45,317 nucleotides of DNA. Source: Betaproteobacteria bacterium (GTDB lineage Bacteria > Pseudomonadota > Gammaproteobacteria > Burkholderiales > Casimicrobiaceae). The stretch lies in contig JAOUIA010000026.1 of NCBI GenBank assembly GCA_029884335.1, forward strand, positions 1-45,317, written 5' to 3'. A model generated the notes under the pieces. The model saw only the letters and a list, made by a program, of their open reading frames with translations. It did no database searches and was not told the origin of the DNA. Within the stretch, counting starts at the first letter, position 1. Each line of letters opens with the position of its first letter. This document shows positions 18,578-30,923 of this stretch, one piece after another. The position numbers were made by a program, and so were the translations under genes.

Positions 18578-18823
18578 CTAGTTGTGCAGCGATTCGTACT
18601 TGGCCTGCAGCTGTTCCTTGGTCTCGGCGTGATCGGGGTCGGGGACGATGCAGTCGGCGGGGCACACGCTGATGCACTGCGGCTCGTCGTGCGCGCCCAC
18701 GCACTCGGTGCACTTCGCCGGGTCGATGACGTAGATCGGCGATCCGGCGGCGATCGCCGTGTTCGGGCAGGGCTCGACGCAGGCGTCGCAACCTGTGCAG
18801 TCGTCCGTGATCTTGAGGGCCAT
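18578..18823 (-). CDS. 2[4Fe-4S] ferredoxin (Alvin type)
   Basis: This 81-residue low-potential electron carrier has two cluster motifs: Cys9, 12, 15 and 19, then Cys38, 41, 50 and 54. The second motif has eight residues between its second and third cysteine, and a charged helix follows (AETKEQLQAKYESLHN); both are marks of the Allochromatium-type ferredoxins. It sits 16 bases before the malic enzyme gene and in the same direction as nifJ and the nfn fusion, so it may be the ferredoxin that NifJ reduces and Nfn oxidises. Confidence 0.95.
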   Translation of the reverse strand: MALKITDDCTGCDACVEPCPNTAIAAGSPIYVIDPAKCTECVGAHDEPQCISVCPADCIVPDPDHAETKEQLQAKYESLHN

Positions 18824-18869
18824 GGCAGTTCTCTCCGGGTGGCTTGGGGTGGGTGGCGGCTGTTCGCCC

Positions 18870-18902
18870 CCGCCGTCGTCCGCGCGCAGGCGGGAACGGC
18901 GG
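18870..18902. repeat. decayed palindromic element between DHOD-like and ferredoxin genes
   Basis: CCGCCGT at 18870-18876 and ACGGCGG at 18896-18902 form a 7-bp stem around GCGCAGGCGGGAA. The inner sequence resembles the stem-loop at 23598-23615, so this is likely an eroded copy of the same dispersed repeat family. It lies in the 91-base gap between the two genes and may shape mRNA stability there. Confidence 0.5.
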
Positions 18903-18914
18903 CGCGAGCGATGC

Positions 18915-19918
18915 TCAGGCGAACGCGCTGGTGTAGGACTTGAGGGCCTTCATGTAGTTGGCGCGCTCGAAGGCGTCGGGATCGGGGCAGGCGCGCTGGC
19001 TGAGCGAGCCCTTCATCTGCGCCACCGACTCGTACTCGCGCTCGCGCATCCACGCCTCGACGCCGCGCACGAGCGTGCCGACGTGCTGCGGGCCGTGCTT
19101 GAGCAGGCTGCTCGCGACCATCACGCAGTCGGCGCCGGCGAGCAGGAGCTTCAACACGTCGTCGGGCGTGTGCGCGCCGCCGGTCGCGGCGAGGCTCGCC
19201 TGGACGCGGCCGTGCAGGATGGCGATCCAGCGCAAGCTCAGGCGCAGCTCGTCGGACGTGGACAGCACGAGGTGCGGGGCGACCTCCAGCTCGTCGAGCA
19301 TGATGTCGGGCTGGACGAAGCGGTTGAACAGCACGAGCCCCGACGCGCCCGCCGCGACGAGGCGCACGGCCATGCCGGCCATCGCGCTGAAGTACGGCGA
19401 CACCTTGACGGCCACCGGGATGCGCGTGGTCGCGCGCACGGATGCGACGAGGTCGAGGTAGCGCTTCTCGACGCCGTCGGCCGTGTCGGCCGGGTCGGCC
19501 GCGAGGAAGTAGACGTTGAGCTCGATCGCGCTCGCCCCGGCCTCCTCGCACTGCTTCGCGATGCGCGTCCAGCCCCCCGGCGTGTGGCCGTTGAGGCTCG
19601 CGATCACCGGCACCGAGAGCGCCTTGCGCGCGTCGCCGATCAGCTTCAGGTAGTTCGCGGTGCCGGTCTCGTGCGCGCGGACCTCCGGGAAGAACCCGCG
19701 CGCCTCGGGCGAGAGCTCCGCGCCGTAGAGCATGAGGTCGTGCGTAGCCATCTCCTCGTGCTCGATCTGCTCCTCGAACAGCGACGGCAGCACCACCGCG
19801 CCCACGCCGGCGTCCTGCAGGCGCTTCAGGCTGTCGAGCGAGCCGGTGAGCGGCGAGGCCGAGGCGACGACGGGGTTGGCGAGCGGAAGGCCGAGGTACC
19901 CGCTCGAAAGATCGACGC

Positions 19919-19922
<4 letters not shown>
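18915..19922 (-). CDS. dihydroorotate dehydrogenase-like FMN flavoprotein
   Basis: This 335-residue protein has the FMN TIM-barrel fold of class-1 dihydroorotate dehydrogenases: GLPLANPVVASASPLTGS near the N-terminus, VIASLNGHTPGGW, VAVKVSPYF, and a phosphate-binding region around GADCVMVASSLL. The usual orotate/FMN motif NxSxPN is not present; the equivalent place reads ELNVYFLAADP. Pyrimidine synthesis is therefore doubtful. Its ATG overlaps the nifJ stop (ATGA), so it is made with pyruvate:ferredoxin oxidoreductase. The true substrate is unknown; a redox partner of NifJ or ferredoxin is possible. Confidence 0.88.
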
Positions 19923-23545
<3,623 letters not shown>

Positions 23546-23597
23546 GATGGTCTCAGTTTCGTGCGCGGCCTGCCGGCGCTCGCACACCACGGCGTCG

Positions 23598-23662
23598 TTC
23601 CCGCGCAGGCGGGAACCCAGAGTCGTTCGGCGAAAGACGCTGGCCCCCCGCCTGCGCGGGGG
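23598..23662. repeat. paired stem-loop repeat between nifJ and rubrerythrin-like gene
   Basis: Two hairpins lie in the 153-base gap: TTCCCGC/GCGGGAA at 23598-23615 and CCCCCGC/GCGGGGG at 23645-23662, each with a four-base loop. Outside the stems GTCGTT and GCGACGA form a further inverted match, so the pair looks like a mirror-image unit. The motif resembles a very common proteobacterial dispersed repeat built on TTCCCGCGCAGGCGGGAA. It may be a BIME-like or MITE-like element and could set expression ratios inside this transcript. Confidence 0.75.
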
Positions 23663-23698
23663 CGACGAATGCGTTGTCGCGCACTTGCGCCGGGCTCG

Positions 23699-24334
23699 TC
23701 ACAGCAGCCCGCGCTTGCCGGCTTCCCACTGGCGGAACTCGGTGGTCAGCAGCTCGACGTGCTCGCGCTCCTCGGCGGCGAGCTCGCGGTAGAGCTCGCG
23801 CTCGACCGAGCCCTCCGGGGCCTTCTCGCCCTCGCGCGCGAAGAAGTCCACGGCGCGCTGCTCGAACGCGATCGCGATGCGGAACAGGTTCGCCGGGTCC
23901 TCCGGCTTGCGGTCCACGCCGGCGAAGATCGCGGCGCGGTCGATCTGGAAGTCGGCCGACGGCGGGGGCAGCTCGGCGTGGTAGCGCTTCGCCAGCGTGG
24001 CCATGTGCTCCTGCTCCATCGCCGCGAAGCGGGCGAACAGGTCGCCGAGCAGCGGGTCCTTCGCGTCCCGCGACGCGCGCTGGTAGAACGCGTGGCCGCC
24101 GAGCTCGATCTCGAAGGCCTTGCGCACGGCCTCGAGCGCCGCGTCGCCCTCGACGCCGCCGCGGTCGAGGAGCTCGAGCCTGCCCTTGCAGTAGGGGCAC
24201 AGCCCGTAGGGAAACGCGAAGCCCTCGGAGACCTTGTGGCAGGAGGCGCAGCGCCACGTCAACTCGACGCCGGCGCAGCAGACGTAGGGCTCCTCGTCCT
24301 CGAGCGGACGCTGGCAGCGCGGGCAGATGCTCAT
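23699..24334 (-). CDS. rubrerythrin-like ferritin-fold protein with N-terminal zinc ribbons
   Basis: The 211-residue protein starts with a cysteine-rich module (Cys4, 7, 19, 20, 29, 32, 46, 49) that looks like two zinc-ribbon or rubredoxin-like knuckles. A four-helix ferritin-like domain follows, about 60-205, with repeated Glu and Glu-x-x-His patterns (EIELGGHAFYQRA, MEQEHMATLAKR, AIAFEQRAVDFF, LAAEEREHVELL) that could hold a di-iron site. Rubrerythrins remove peroxide in anaerobes, which would protect NifJ and Nfn. The ATG overlaps the nfn-fusion stop (ATGA). The domain order is reversed from classical rubrerythrin, where the rubredoxin part is C-terminal. Confidence 0.85.
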   Translation of the reverse strand: MSICPRCQRPLEDEEPYVCCAGVELTWRCASCHKVSEGFAFPYGLCPYCKGRLELLDRGGVEGDAALEAVRKAFEIELGGHAFYQRASRDAKDPLLGDLFARFAAMEQEHMATLAKRYHAELPPPSADFQIDRAAIFAGVDRKPEDPANLFRIAIAFEQRAVDFFAREGEKAPEGSVERELYRELAAEEREHVELLTTEFRQWEAGKRGLL

Positions 24335-26700
24335 GAGCGGACCTCGGCGGTGGCATGGGTTGGGACGGGGGCCGCCCCCGGCGGCGCCCACGCATCGGCG
24401 TGCTCCTGGGTCACCGGCCAGACGGACTTGCCGCCGGCGAGCCACGCGCCGATCGCCTTCGCGGCGCGGCGTCCGGCGCCCATCGCGAGGATGACCGTCG
24501 CGGCGCCCGTCACGATGTCGCCGCCGGCGAACACGCCCGGCACGCTGGTCGCCTGCGTGGCCGCGTCGGCGACGATGTAGCCCCACTTGTTGAGCTCGAG
24601 GCCCGGCGTGGACTTGGTGACGATCGGGTTCGCCTTGGTGCCGAGCGCGTAGATCACCGTGTCGCACTCGAGCTCGACGAACTCGTCGAGCGGCACCGGC
24701 CGCCGGCGCCCCTTCTCGTCGGGCTCGCCCAGCGTCATCTTCTGCACCTTCATGCCGCGCACGCCGCCCTCGTCGTTCACCAGGATCTCGACGGGCGCGT
24801 GCAGGAAGAAGAACTCGATGCCCTCCTCCTTGGCGTGGCGCAGCTCCTCGATGCGCGCGGGAGCCTCCGCCTCGGTGCGCCGGTACACGCAGCGCACGGT
24901 CGGCGTGCCGAGCCGCTTGGCCACGCGCAGGCAGTCCATCGCGGTGTTGCCCGCGCCGATCACGACGACGCTCTTGCCGAGCGTGATCGGCGTGTCGAGG
25001 AACGGGAACTTGTCGCCGCCCATCAGGTTGACGCGGGTGAGGAACTCGTTGGCCGAGTAGACCTGGCCCGCGAACTCGCCGGGGATGCCGAGGAACGCCG
25101 GCGCGCCCGCGCCCGCGCCCACGAACACCGCGTCGAAGCCCATGTCGGCCATGAGCTGCGGCACCGAGAACGTCTTGCCGACGACCTTGTTCGTCTCGAA
25201 GCGCACGCCCATCGCCTTCAGCGTGTCGACCTCGCGGCTGATGATGTCGCGCGGCAGGCGGAAGCTCGGGATGCCGTACTGCAGCACGCCGCCGACCACG
25301 TGCAACGCCTCGTAGACGGTGACGTCGCAGCCGTACCTGGCGAGGTCGGCGGCGACGGCCAGCCCCGACGGCCCGGAGCCCACGATGGCGACCTTGCCGA
25401 GCCTGCGGGCGACCTTCGGCGGCGTGGCGGCGGGGCCGTGCGCGTTGTCGCCGACGAAGCGCTCCAGCCGTCCGATGGCCACCGCCTCCATCGGCGTCTT
25501 CTTGTTCTTCGCGATGACGCACTGCGCCTCGCACTGCGACTCCTGCGGGCACACGCGGCCGCACACCGAGGGGAACAGGTTCGACTCGTTGATGACGGCG
25601 AGCGCGCCGTTCATGTCCCGCACCAGCAGGTGGCGGATGAAGCGCGGGATGTCGATGCCGACCGGGCAGCCCTCGATGCAGGTGGGCTTGCTGCACTGGA
25701 TGCAGCGCTCGGCCTCGGCGATCGCGTCGGCCATCGAGTAGCCGAGGTTCACCTCCTTGAAGTTGCGCGAGCGCTCGAGCGCGTCGCGCTCCGGCATCTT
25801 CACCGCGTGCGGCGCCAGGTCCTTGTACTTCTTGTAGTTGCGCTTGCCCTCGACGAACAGCTGCTGCTCGACCCGGCAGACGTGCGCGTAGTCGTCGGTC
25901 GCCTTCGACTCCTCGCCCCGGAAGCGCTTCTGCCGCAGCATCAGCTCCTTGAAGTCGACCTGGTGTCCGTCGAAGTCGGGGCCGTCCACGCAGGCGAACC
26001 GGATCTCGTCGCCGACCGTGACGCGGCAGGAGCCGCACATGCCCGTGCCGTCGACCATGATCGCGTTGAGCGACACCATCGTCTTCACGCCCGACGGCCG
26101 CGTGGTCTCGACGCAGGCGTTCATCATCGGCAGTGGGCCGATGGCGACGGCGAGGTCTGGCCGGTCGCGCGCGACGACGTCGGCCAGCGCCGCGGTCACG
26201 AAGCCGGGGCGGCCGTAGCTGCCGTCGTCGGTGCAGACGATCAGCTCGTCGCAGTACTTCGCGAACTTCTCCTCCCAGAACACGAGGTCCTTCGTGCGGA
26301 AGCCGATGATCCCGGTCGTCCGGTTCCCGGCTTCCTTGAACGCACGAAGCTGCGGGTAGACCGGGGCGACGCCGAGGCCGCCGCCGACCAGCACGACGTG
26401 CCCGGCCTTGCCCACGTGCTGCGGCAGGCCCAGCGGCCCCACGAAGTCGGCGAACTCGTCGCCTTCCTTGTAGTGGTCGCGCATCTCCAGCGTCGTCTTG
26501 CCCAGCGCCTGGATGACCATCGTGATGGTGCCGCGCTCGCGGTCGAAGTCGGCGACGGTGAGCGGGATGCGCTCGCTGCCCTCGTGCAGCCGCAGCATCA
26601 CGAAGTGGCCCGGCTCGGCCGAGCGCGCGACGTCGGGCGCCTCCACTTCCCAGAGGAACGTGGTCTCCGAGAAGGCTTCGCGGCGGAGGATCCTGGTCAT
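24331..26700 (-). CDS. fused NfnS-NfnL type ferredoxin/NAD(P)H transhydrogenase
   Basis: Residues 1-280 match NfnS/SudB (DHOD electron-transfer subunit family): FAD part with GHFVMLRL, NAD(H) part with LVGGGLGVAPVYPQL at 104-118, and a [2Fe-2S] site at Cys222, 225 and 237 with Asp217 nearby. Residues 300-789 match NfnL/SudA (glutamate synthase small-subunit family): cysteines 333, 336, 341, 345 and 380, 384, 390, 394 for [4Fe-4S] clusters, an FAD fold GSGPSGLAVAADLA at 441-454, an NADPH fold VIGAGNTAMD at 580-589 and AGGDIVTGAATV near 725. Separate NfnAB enzymes couple Fd(red)+NADH to 2 NADPH by electron bifurcation. Here both are one chain. Database names may call it DHOD/glutamate synthase; no GltB partner is near. 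Confidence 0.93.
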   Translation of the reverse strand: MTRILRREAFSETTFLWEVEAPDVARSAEPGHFVMLRLHEGSERIPLTVADFDRERGTITMVIQALGKTTLEMRDHYKEGDEFADFVGPLGLPQHVGKAGHVVLVGGGLGVAPVYPQLRAFKEAGNRTTGIIGFRTKDLVFWEEKFAKYCDELIVCTDDGSYGRPGFVTAALADVVARDRPDLAVAIGPLPMMNACVETTRPSGVKTMVSLNAIMVDGTGMCGSCRVTVGDEIRFACVDGPDFDGHQVDFKELMLRQKRFRGEESKATDDYAHVCRVEQQLFVEGKRNYKKYKDLAPHAVKMPERDALERSRNFKEVNLGYSMADAIAEAERCIQCSKPTCIEGCPVGIDIPRFIRHLLVRDMNGALAVINESNLFPSVCGRVCPQESQCEAQCVIAKNKKTPMEAVAIGRLERFVGDNAHGPAATPPKVARRLGKVAIVGSGPSGLAVAADLARYGCDVTVYEALHVVGGVLQYGIPSFRLPRDIISREVDTLKAMGVRFETNKVVGKTFSVPQLMADMGFDAVFVGAGAGAPAFLGIPGEFAGQVYSANEFLTRVNLMGGDKFPFLDTPITLGKSVVVIGAGNTAMDCLRVAKRLGTPTVRCVYRRTEAEAPARIEELRHAKEEGIEFFFLHAPVEILVNDEGGVRGMKVQKMTLGEPDEKGRRRPVPLDEFVELECDTVIYALGTKANPIVTKSTPGLELNKWGYIVADAATQATSVPGVFAGGDIVTGAATVILAMGAGRRAAKAIGAWLAGGKSVWPVTQEHADAWAPPGAAPVPTHATAEVRS

Positions 26701-26878
26701 GGCTGGGCCTTCGTGAGGGGCTTGTCGGACGCGGGCGGGAAGAAGTCGGGCAGGCTGCGACCGCGCGCCTGAGCGCACGCCGCCCGCGACGCGACCGCCG
26801 TGACTCCGGCCCCGGCGGCACCGCCGTGTTCGCGGTACCGGGCGGCGACGCCTTCGCCGCCGTTTCTGCTTAATGCGA

Positions 26879-26920
26879 ATGCTCAAGCCCCGCGGTGGAA
26901 TGCCGGTTGATTGAAGTCAA
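26879..26920 (-). promoter_or_regulatory. putative FNR-family site for the nfn-nifJ operon
   Basis: TTGATTGAAGTCAA at 26907-26920 has one classic FNR half-site (TTGAT) and one GTCAA half. On the minus strand GAGCAT at 26884-26879 sits 22 bases downstream, a possible weak -10 with the key A and T. That would give a leader of roughly 170 bases before the nfn start. The orientation is inferred from the -10 spacing only. Confidence 0.45.
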
Positions 26921-26966
26921 CTGCCGGCGCGGGCCCGGTGCCGGGACGCCGCTCATCTCCGGGGCG

Positions 26967-26980
26967 TTGATGGCCGTCAA
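26967..26980. promoter_or_regulatory. additional FNR-family-like palindrome
   Basis: TTGATGGCCGTCAA at 26967-26980 begins exactly 60 bases from the first site in this region, about six helical turns. No -10 element is seen at the class-II distance on either strand, so it may be an upstream (class-I or auxiliary) site for either operon, or a repression site. Confidence 0.45.
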
Positions 26981-27077
26981 TTGTGCAACGCAGCAGCCGC
27001 CGGCTGTCCGGAAATGCGAAGCCCTGCGCAACCGGCCGGCGCCCCGGTGCCGGCGGGCGACCGGTTGCCGGATTCCT

Positions 27078-27118
27078 TTGATGGCGGTCAACACCCTGCC
27101 GGCGGGGGCCGCTAACGT
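27078..27118 (+). promoter_or_regulatory. putative FNR-family class-II promoter for frdCAB
   Basis: TTGATGGCGGTCAA at 27078-27091 is followed after 21 bases by TAACGT (27113-27118), a good TAnnnT -10 hexamer. A start near 27125-27126 would place the palindrome centre at about -41, the class-II position for FNR-family activators. The frdC ATG is at 27181, giving a leader of about 55 bases with TAAGGAG as the ribosome binding site. The arrangement is nearly identical to that before nqrA. Confidence 0.62.
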
Positions 27119-27180
27119 GCCTTGGTCGGGTGCCGTGCGGTCGTCGGATTGCGCCCGCCCAGCCAACCTAAGGAGCCGAC

Positions 27181-27954
27181 ATGGCGTCGACGAGCCCCAC
27201 GATCGCCGGCGTAGGCCTCGCCGATCGCCCCCGCGCGAGCCGGGTCCCCGCCCGCCTCGACCTGCTGCAGAGCTTCACCGGCGGCGTGCTGGCCCTGTTC
27301 ATGTGGGGCCACATGTTCTTCGTGTCCACGATCCTGGTCAGCAAGGACTTCATGTGGACCGTGACGAGGATGTTCGAGGGCTACTTCATCTTCGGGAAGC
27401 CCTACCCGGGCATCGTGTCGGTGATCGTGTTCGGCATCCTCGTGATGTTCGTCGCGCACGCGTTCCTCGCCGTGCGCAAGCTGCCGATCAACTTCCGCCA
27501 GTGGCAGATGTACCGCGGCCACATGAAGGTAATGAAGCACGAGGACACCACGCTGTGGTGGGTGCAGGCGATCACCGGCTTCATGCTGTTCTTCCTGGTG
27601 ACCGTCCACCTCTACCAGATGCTGATGCACCCGGGGCTGATCGGCCCGTACGAGTCGGCCGACCGCGTGTGGAGCGGCCGCTGGTGGCCGCTCTACCTCG
27701 TCATGCTGTTCGCCGTCGAACTGCACGGGGGCATCGGCCTCTACCGGCTGGCGGTGAAGTGGGGCTGGTTCGAGCGCGGCGACGCGGACGCCACGCGCTC
27801 GGCGCTCAAGAAGGCGAAGTGGGCGCTGACCGTGTTCTTCCTGGCGCTCGGGCTCGCCACGCTGGGCGCCTACATGAAGATCGGCTACGAGCACGCGGAC
27901 CGCGCGGGCGAGCGCTACGTGCCCGCGTCGGTGCAACAGGGAGCGGTCAAATGA
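27181..27954 (+). CDS. frdC: fumarate reductase dihaem cytochrome b subunit (Wolinella type)
   Basis: FrdC anchors quinol:fumarate reductase and carries two haems b. The 257-residue five-helix protein matches the Wolinella succinogenes subunit closely from memory: [46 protein letters not shown]. Haem ligands fall at His44, His93, His143 and His182. Glu66 (quinol site) and Glu180 (E-pathway proton route) are also kept, all at the same numbers I recall for Wolinella. A menaquinol-linked fumarate reductase is more likely than a succinate dehydrogenase, but direction cannot be read from sequence. It overlaps frdA (ATGA). Confidence 0.96.
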   Translation: MASTSPTIAGVGLADRPRASRVPARLDLLQSFTGGVLALFMWGHMFFVSTILVSKDFMWTVTRMFEGYFIFGKPYPGIVSVIVFGILVMFVAHAFLAVRKLPINFRQWQMYRGHMKVMKHEDTTLWWVQAITGFMLFFLVTVHLYQMLMHPGLIGPYESADRVWSGRWWPLYLVMLFAVELHGGIGLYRLAVKWGWFERGDADATRSALKKAKWALTVFFLALGLATLGAYMKIGYEHADRAGERYVPASVQQGAVK

Positions 27955-29978
27955 AGGTCGTCTACACCGACGTGCTGGTGATCGGCGGGGGACTTGCCGG
28001 CCTGCGGCTCGCCATCGCGGCCAAGCGCCGCGGCCACGACGCGCTGATCCTGTCGCTGGTCCCGCCGAAACGCTCGCACAGCAAGGCGGCGCAGGGCGGC
28101 ATGCAGGCATCGCTCGGCAACGTCATCAAGGGGCAGGGCGACAACGAGGACGTGCACTTCGAGGACACGGTGCGCGGCTCGGACTGGGGCGCCGACCAGG
28201 AGGTCGTGCGCATGTTCGTCAACACCGCGCCCAAGGCCGTGCGCGAGCTGGCGGCATGGGGCGTGCCGTGGAGCCGCGTGCGCCGCGGCGACCGCACGGT
28301 CGTGATCAACGGCCAGAAGGTGACGATCACCGAGCGCGACGAGGCGCACGGGCTGGTCGCGCAGCGCGACTTCGGCGGCACGAAGAAGTGGCGCACCTGC
28401 TACGTCTCCGACTGCACCGGCCACGCGATGCTGCAGGCGGTCGGCGACCAGGCGATCGCCGCGTCTATCCCGGTGCACGAGCGGACCGAGGCGCTGGCGC
28501 TGATCCACGACGGCGGGCGCTGCTACGGCGCGGTGGTGCGCGACCTCGTCACCGGGGCGCTGTCGGCGTACGTCGCCAAGGCGACGGCGATCACCACCGG
28601 CGGCGCGGGGCGCCTGTACCGCGTGACCACCAACGCGGTCATCTGCGAGGGCATCGGCCACGCGATCGCGCTGGAGACCGGCGTGGCGGCGCTCGGCAAC
28701 ATGGAGGCGGTCCAGTTCCACCCGACGGGCATCTTCCCGGCCGGCATCCTGGTGACCGAGGGCTGCCGCGGCGACGGGGGGCTGCTCAAGGACGCCGACG
28801 GCCACCGCTTCATGCCGGACTACGAGCCGGAGAAGAAGGAGCTCGCCTCGCGCGACGTGGTCTCGCGCCGCATGGAGGAGCACATCGCCAAGGGCAAGGG
28901 CGTCAAGTCGCGCTTCGGCGAGCACATCTGGCTCGACATCACGCTGCTGGGCGAGCACCACATCCGCCACAACCTGCGCGAGGTCTTCGAGATCTGCCAC
29001 TACTTCCTGGGTGTGGACCCGGTGAAGGAGATGATCCCGGTGAGGCCCGCGCAGCACTACACGATGGGCGGCGTGCGCACGAAGCCCACCGGCGAGAGCC
29101 CGACGCTCAAGGGCCTGTTCTCCGCCGGCGAGGCCGCCTGCTGGGACATGCACGGCTTCAACCGGCTGGGCGGCAACTCGGTGGCCGAGACCGTCGTGGC
29201 CGGGATGATCGTCGGCGAGTACGTCGCCGACTTCTGCGACCGCTCCGAGAACGACGTGAGCATCCCGACCGGAGTCGTGCGCGGGTTCCTCGAGCGCGAG
29301 CAGGCGAAGCTCGACCGGCTCGTGCACGGCGGCGGCACCGAGGACGCCGCGGCGATCCGCGCGCGCATGCAGGAGATCATGACGGCGAAAGTCGGCATCT
29401 TCAGGCGCGGCAAGGACCTCGAGGAGGCCGTCGACGAGCTGCAGAAGCTGCTGGTGCGCAGCCGCAGCATCGGCCTGCGCTCGCGTGTGCCGGGGCCCAA
29501 CCCGGAGCTGGTGATCGCCTACCGCACGCAGAAGATGCTCAAGCTCGCGCTGACCGTCGCCTACGGGGCCCTCACGCGGACGGAGAGCCGCGGCGCGCAC
29601 TTCCGCGAGGACCACCCGCGGCGCAACGACGTGCAATGGCTGAAGCGCACGCTCGCGACGTGGAAGAACGAGACGGACACGCTGCCCGCGCTCGACTACG
29701 AGCCGCTCGACGTCAGGCGCATGGAGCTGCCGCCGGGCTGGCGCGGCTACGGCGCGAAGGACTACGCCGACCACCCGGACACGGCGGCGCGGCAGGCCGA
29801 GGTCGACGCGATCAAGGAGAAGCACGAGGACCGCTTCGAGCGCCAGCGCGCGCTGATGCCCTACGCGCACCTGCTGCCGAAGAGGCTGCAGGGTCGCAAC
29901 GAGCGCATCGACGAGCGCTTCCCGCCCGCGGAGCCGAACGGCACGCCGGAGTCCGAGTTTGCCTGGGAAAGCGAGTGA
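27951..29978 (+). CDS. frdA: fumarate reductase flavoprotein subunit
   Basis: FrdA reduces fumarate to succinate at a covalent FAD. The 675-residue protein has the Rossmann start [10 protein letters not shown], the FAD-linking His43 in [68 protein letters not shown] with catalytic Arg, HYTMGGVRT, and [18 protein letters not shown]. The first 50 residues align without gaps to the Wolinella protein as I remember it. It follows frdC with an ATGA overlap and precedes frdB by nine bases, the same CAB order as in Wolinella. Confidence 0.97.
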   Translation: MKVVYTDVLVIGGGLAGLRLAIAAKRRGHDALILSLVPPKRSHSKAAQGGMQASLGNVIKGQGDNEDVHFEDTVRGSDWGADQEVVRMFVNTAPKAVRELAAWGVPWSRVRRGDRTVVINGQKVTITERDEAHGLVAQRDFGGTKKWRTCYVSDCTGHAMLQAVGDQAIAASIPVHERTEALALIHDGGRCYGAVVRDLVTGALSAYVAKATAITTGGAGRLYRVTTNAVICEGIGHAIALETGVAALGNMEAVQFHPTGIFPAGILVTEGCRGDGGLLKDADGHRFMPDYEPEKKELASRDVVSRRMEEHIAKGKGVKSRFGEHIWLDITLLGEHHIRHNLREVFEICHYFLGVDPVKEMIPVRPAQHYTMGGVRTKPTGESPTLKGLFSAGEAACWDMHGFNRLGGNSVAETVVAGMIVGEYVADFCDRSENDVSIPTGVVRGFLEREQAKLDRLVHGGGTEDAAAIRARMQEIMTAKVGIFRRGKDLEEAVDELQKLLVRSRSIGLRSRVPGPNPELVIAYRTQKMLKLALTVAYGALTRTESRGAHFREDHPRRNDVQWLKRTLATWKNETDTLPALDYEPLDVRRMELPPGWRGYGAKDYADHPDTAARQAEVDAIKEKHEDRFERQRALMPYAHLLPKRLQGRNERIDERFPPAEPNGTPESEFAWESE

Positions 29979-29987
29979 GGTGAGGAC

Positions 29988-30794
29988 GTGACGACGACGA
30001 CCATCGTGAAGGCCCCCTCGACGACCCCGGCCCCCTCGGCGACCGCGGCACGCTCCGGAGGTGTGGCGACTGGCACGAAGATCCGCGTGCACGCGCTGCG
30101 CTACAACCCGCAGGAGCCGGGCAGCGTTCCGCGCATGCAGACCTACGAGCTCGAGCAGTCGGAGGGCATGACGCTGTTCATCGCGCTCAACGAGATCCGC
30201 GAGACGCAGGACCCGACGCTGCAGTTCGACTTCGTCTGCCGCGCCGGCATCTGCGGCAGCTGCGCGATGATGGTCAACGGCCGGCCGACGCTCGCCTGCC
30301 GCACGCTCACCCGCGACGTCGGGCCCGACATCACGCTGGCGCCGCTGCCCGTGTTCGAGCTGATCGGCGACCTGTCGGTGAACACCGGCAAGTGGATGCG
30401 CGGTACCAGCGAGCGGCTGCAGGCGTGGCTGCATGGCGACGCGAAGGCGCGCGACATCAACCGGCTCGAGGAACGCATGGAGCCGGAGCTGGCCGAGCAG
30501 CTGAACGAGCTCGACCGCTGCGTGGAGTGCGGCTGCTGTGTTGCCTCGTGCGGCACCGCCCGCATGCGGCCGGACTTCGTCGGCGCCGTGGGCATGGCGA
30601 AGATTGCGCGCTTCCGCCTCGACCCGCGCGACAAGCGGACCGACGACGACTACTACGAGCTGGTGGGCACCGACGACGGCGTGTTCGGCTGCATGTCGCT
30701 GCTCGCCTGCCACGACGTCTGTCCGAAGGACCTGCCGCTGCAGACGCAGATCGCGTTCCTGCGCCGGAAGATGGCCGGGAAGGGCTGGGCCTGA
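29988..30794 (+). CDS. frdB: fumarate reductase iron-sulfur subunit
   Basis: FrdB relays electrons from haem to FAD through three clusters. The 268-residue protein has [2Fe-2S] ligands Cys84, 89, 92 and 104, and the C-terminal [4Fe-4S] and [3Fe-4S] ligands in [11 protein letters not shown] (178-188), Cys235, Cys241 and Cys245. Conserved phrases are [25 protein letters not shown] and [14 protein letters not shown]. The start is GTG 29988 with GAGGTGAGG upstream. The first 30 residues form a Pro/Thr/Ala-rich extension not expected in the Wolinella subunit; a later start has no well-spaced ribosome site. Confidence 0.96.
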   Translation: MTTTTIVKAPSTTPAPSATAARSGGVATGTKIRVHALRYNPQEPGSVPRMQTYELEQSEGMTLFIALNEIRETQDPTLQFDFVCRAGICGSCAMMVNGRPTLACRTLTRDVGPDITLAPLPVFELIGDLSVNTGKWMRGTSERLQAWLHGDAKARDINRLEERMEPELAEQLNELDRCVECGCCVASCGTARMRPDFVGAVGMAKIARFRLDPRDKRTDDDYYELVGTDDGVFGCMSLLACHDVCPKDLPLQTQIAFLRRKMAGKGWA

Positions 30795-30805
30795 CCTGAC
30801 GCCTG

Positions 30806-30822
30806 CCCGGGCGCCGCCCGGG
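30806..30822 (+). terminator. GC-rich hairpin after frdB
   Basis: CCCGGGC (30806-30812) and GCCCGGG (30816-30822) form a perfect 7-bp stem with a three-base loop, 11 bases after the frdB stop. No T-run follows, so this is at most a weak or Rho-assisted terminator. It may instead protect the frd mRNA end. Confidence 0.4.
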
Positions 30823-30923
30823 TCGAGGTTGCCCGGGATCAAGGTTTCGCTGCGCGCGGCGCCGCGCGCGTGCGCGCGTGTCCAGAATGGTAAGGAACGG
30901 CCGCGCGGCCTGGCAGAGCATCG

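Larger units (their letters stand above)
26701..27180. promoter_or_regulatory. 480-bp divergent control region between nfn and frd operons
   Basis: No gene is supported here. The region holds three palindromes with the TTGA-N6-TCAA core (annotated separately) and several GC-rich inverted repeats. Examples are AACCGG near 27028-27033 with CCGGTT at 27061-27066, and repeats of GGTGCCGG. On the minus strand the nfn fusion has GAAGG about eight bases before its ATG; on the plus strand frdC has TAAGGAG just before its ATG. The region presumably drives both the NifJ/Nfn operon and the fumarate reductase operon. Confidence 0.75.

Noticed and set aside
24331-26700. Ordinary glutamate synthase small subunit
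   Set aside because: No large subunit nearby, and the chain is fused to an NfnS/SudB-like module with a [2Fe-2S] site.
26701-26886. N-terminal extension of the Nfn fusion to an upstream ATG
   Set aside because: The extra residues are a run of Arg and other low-complexity sequence overlapping a likely promoter; homology begins at ATG 26700.
30829-30842. TTGCCCGGGATCAA before aspA as an FNR site
   Set aside because: Only one half matches the FNR half-site and no -10 element lies at the right distance; kept as a weak possibility only.
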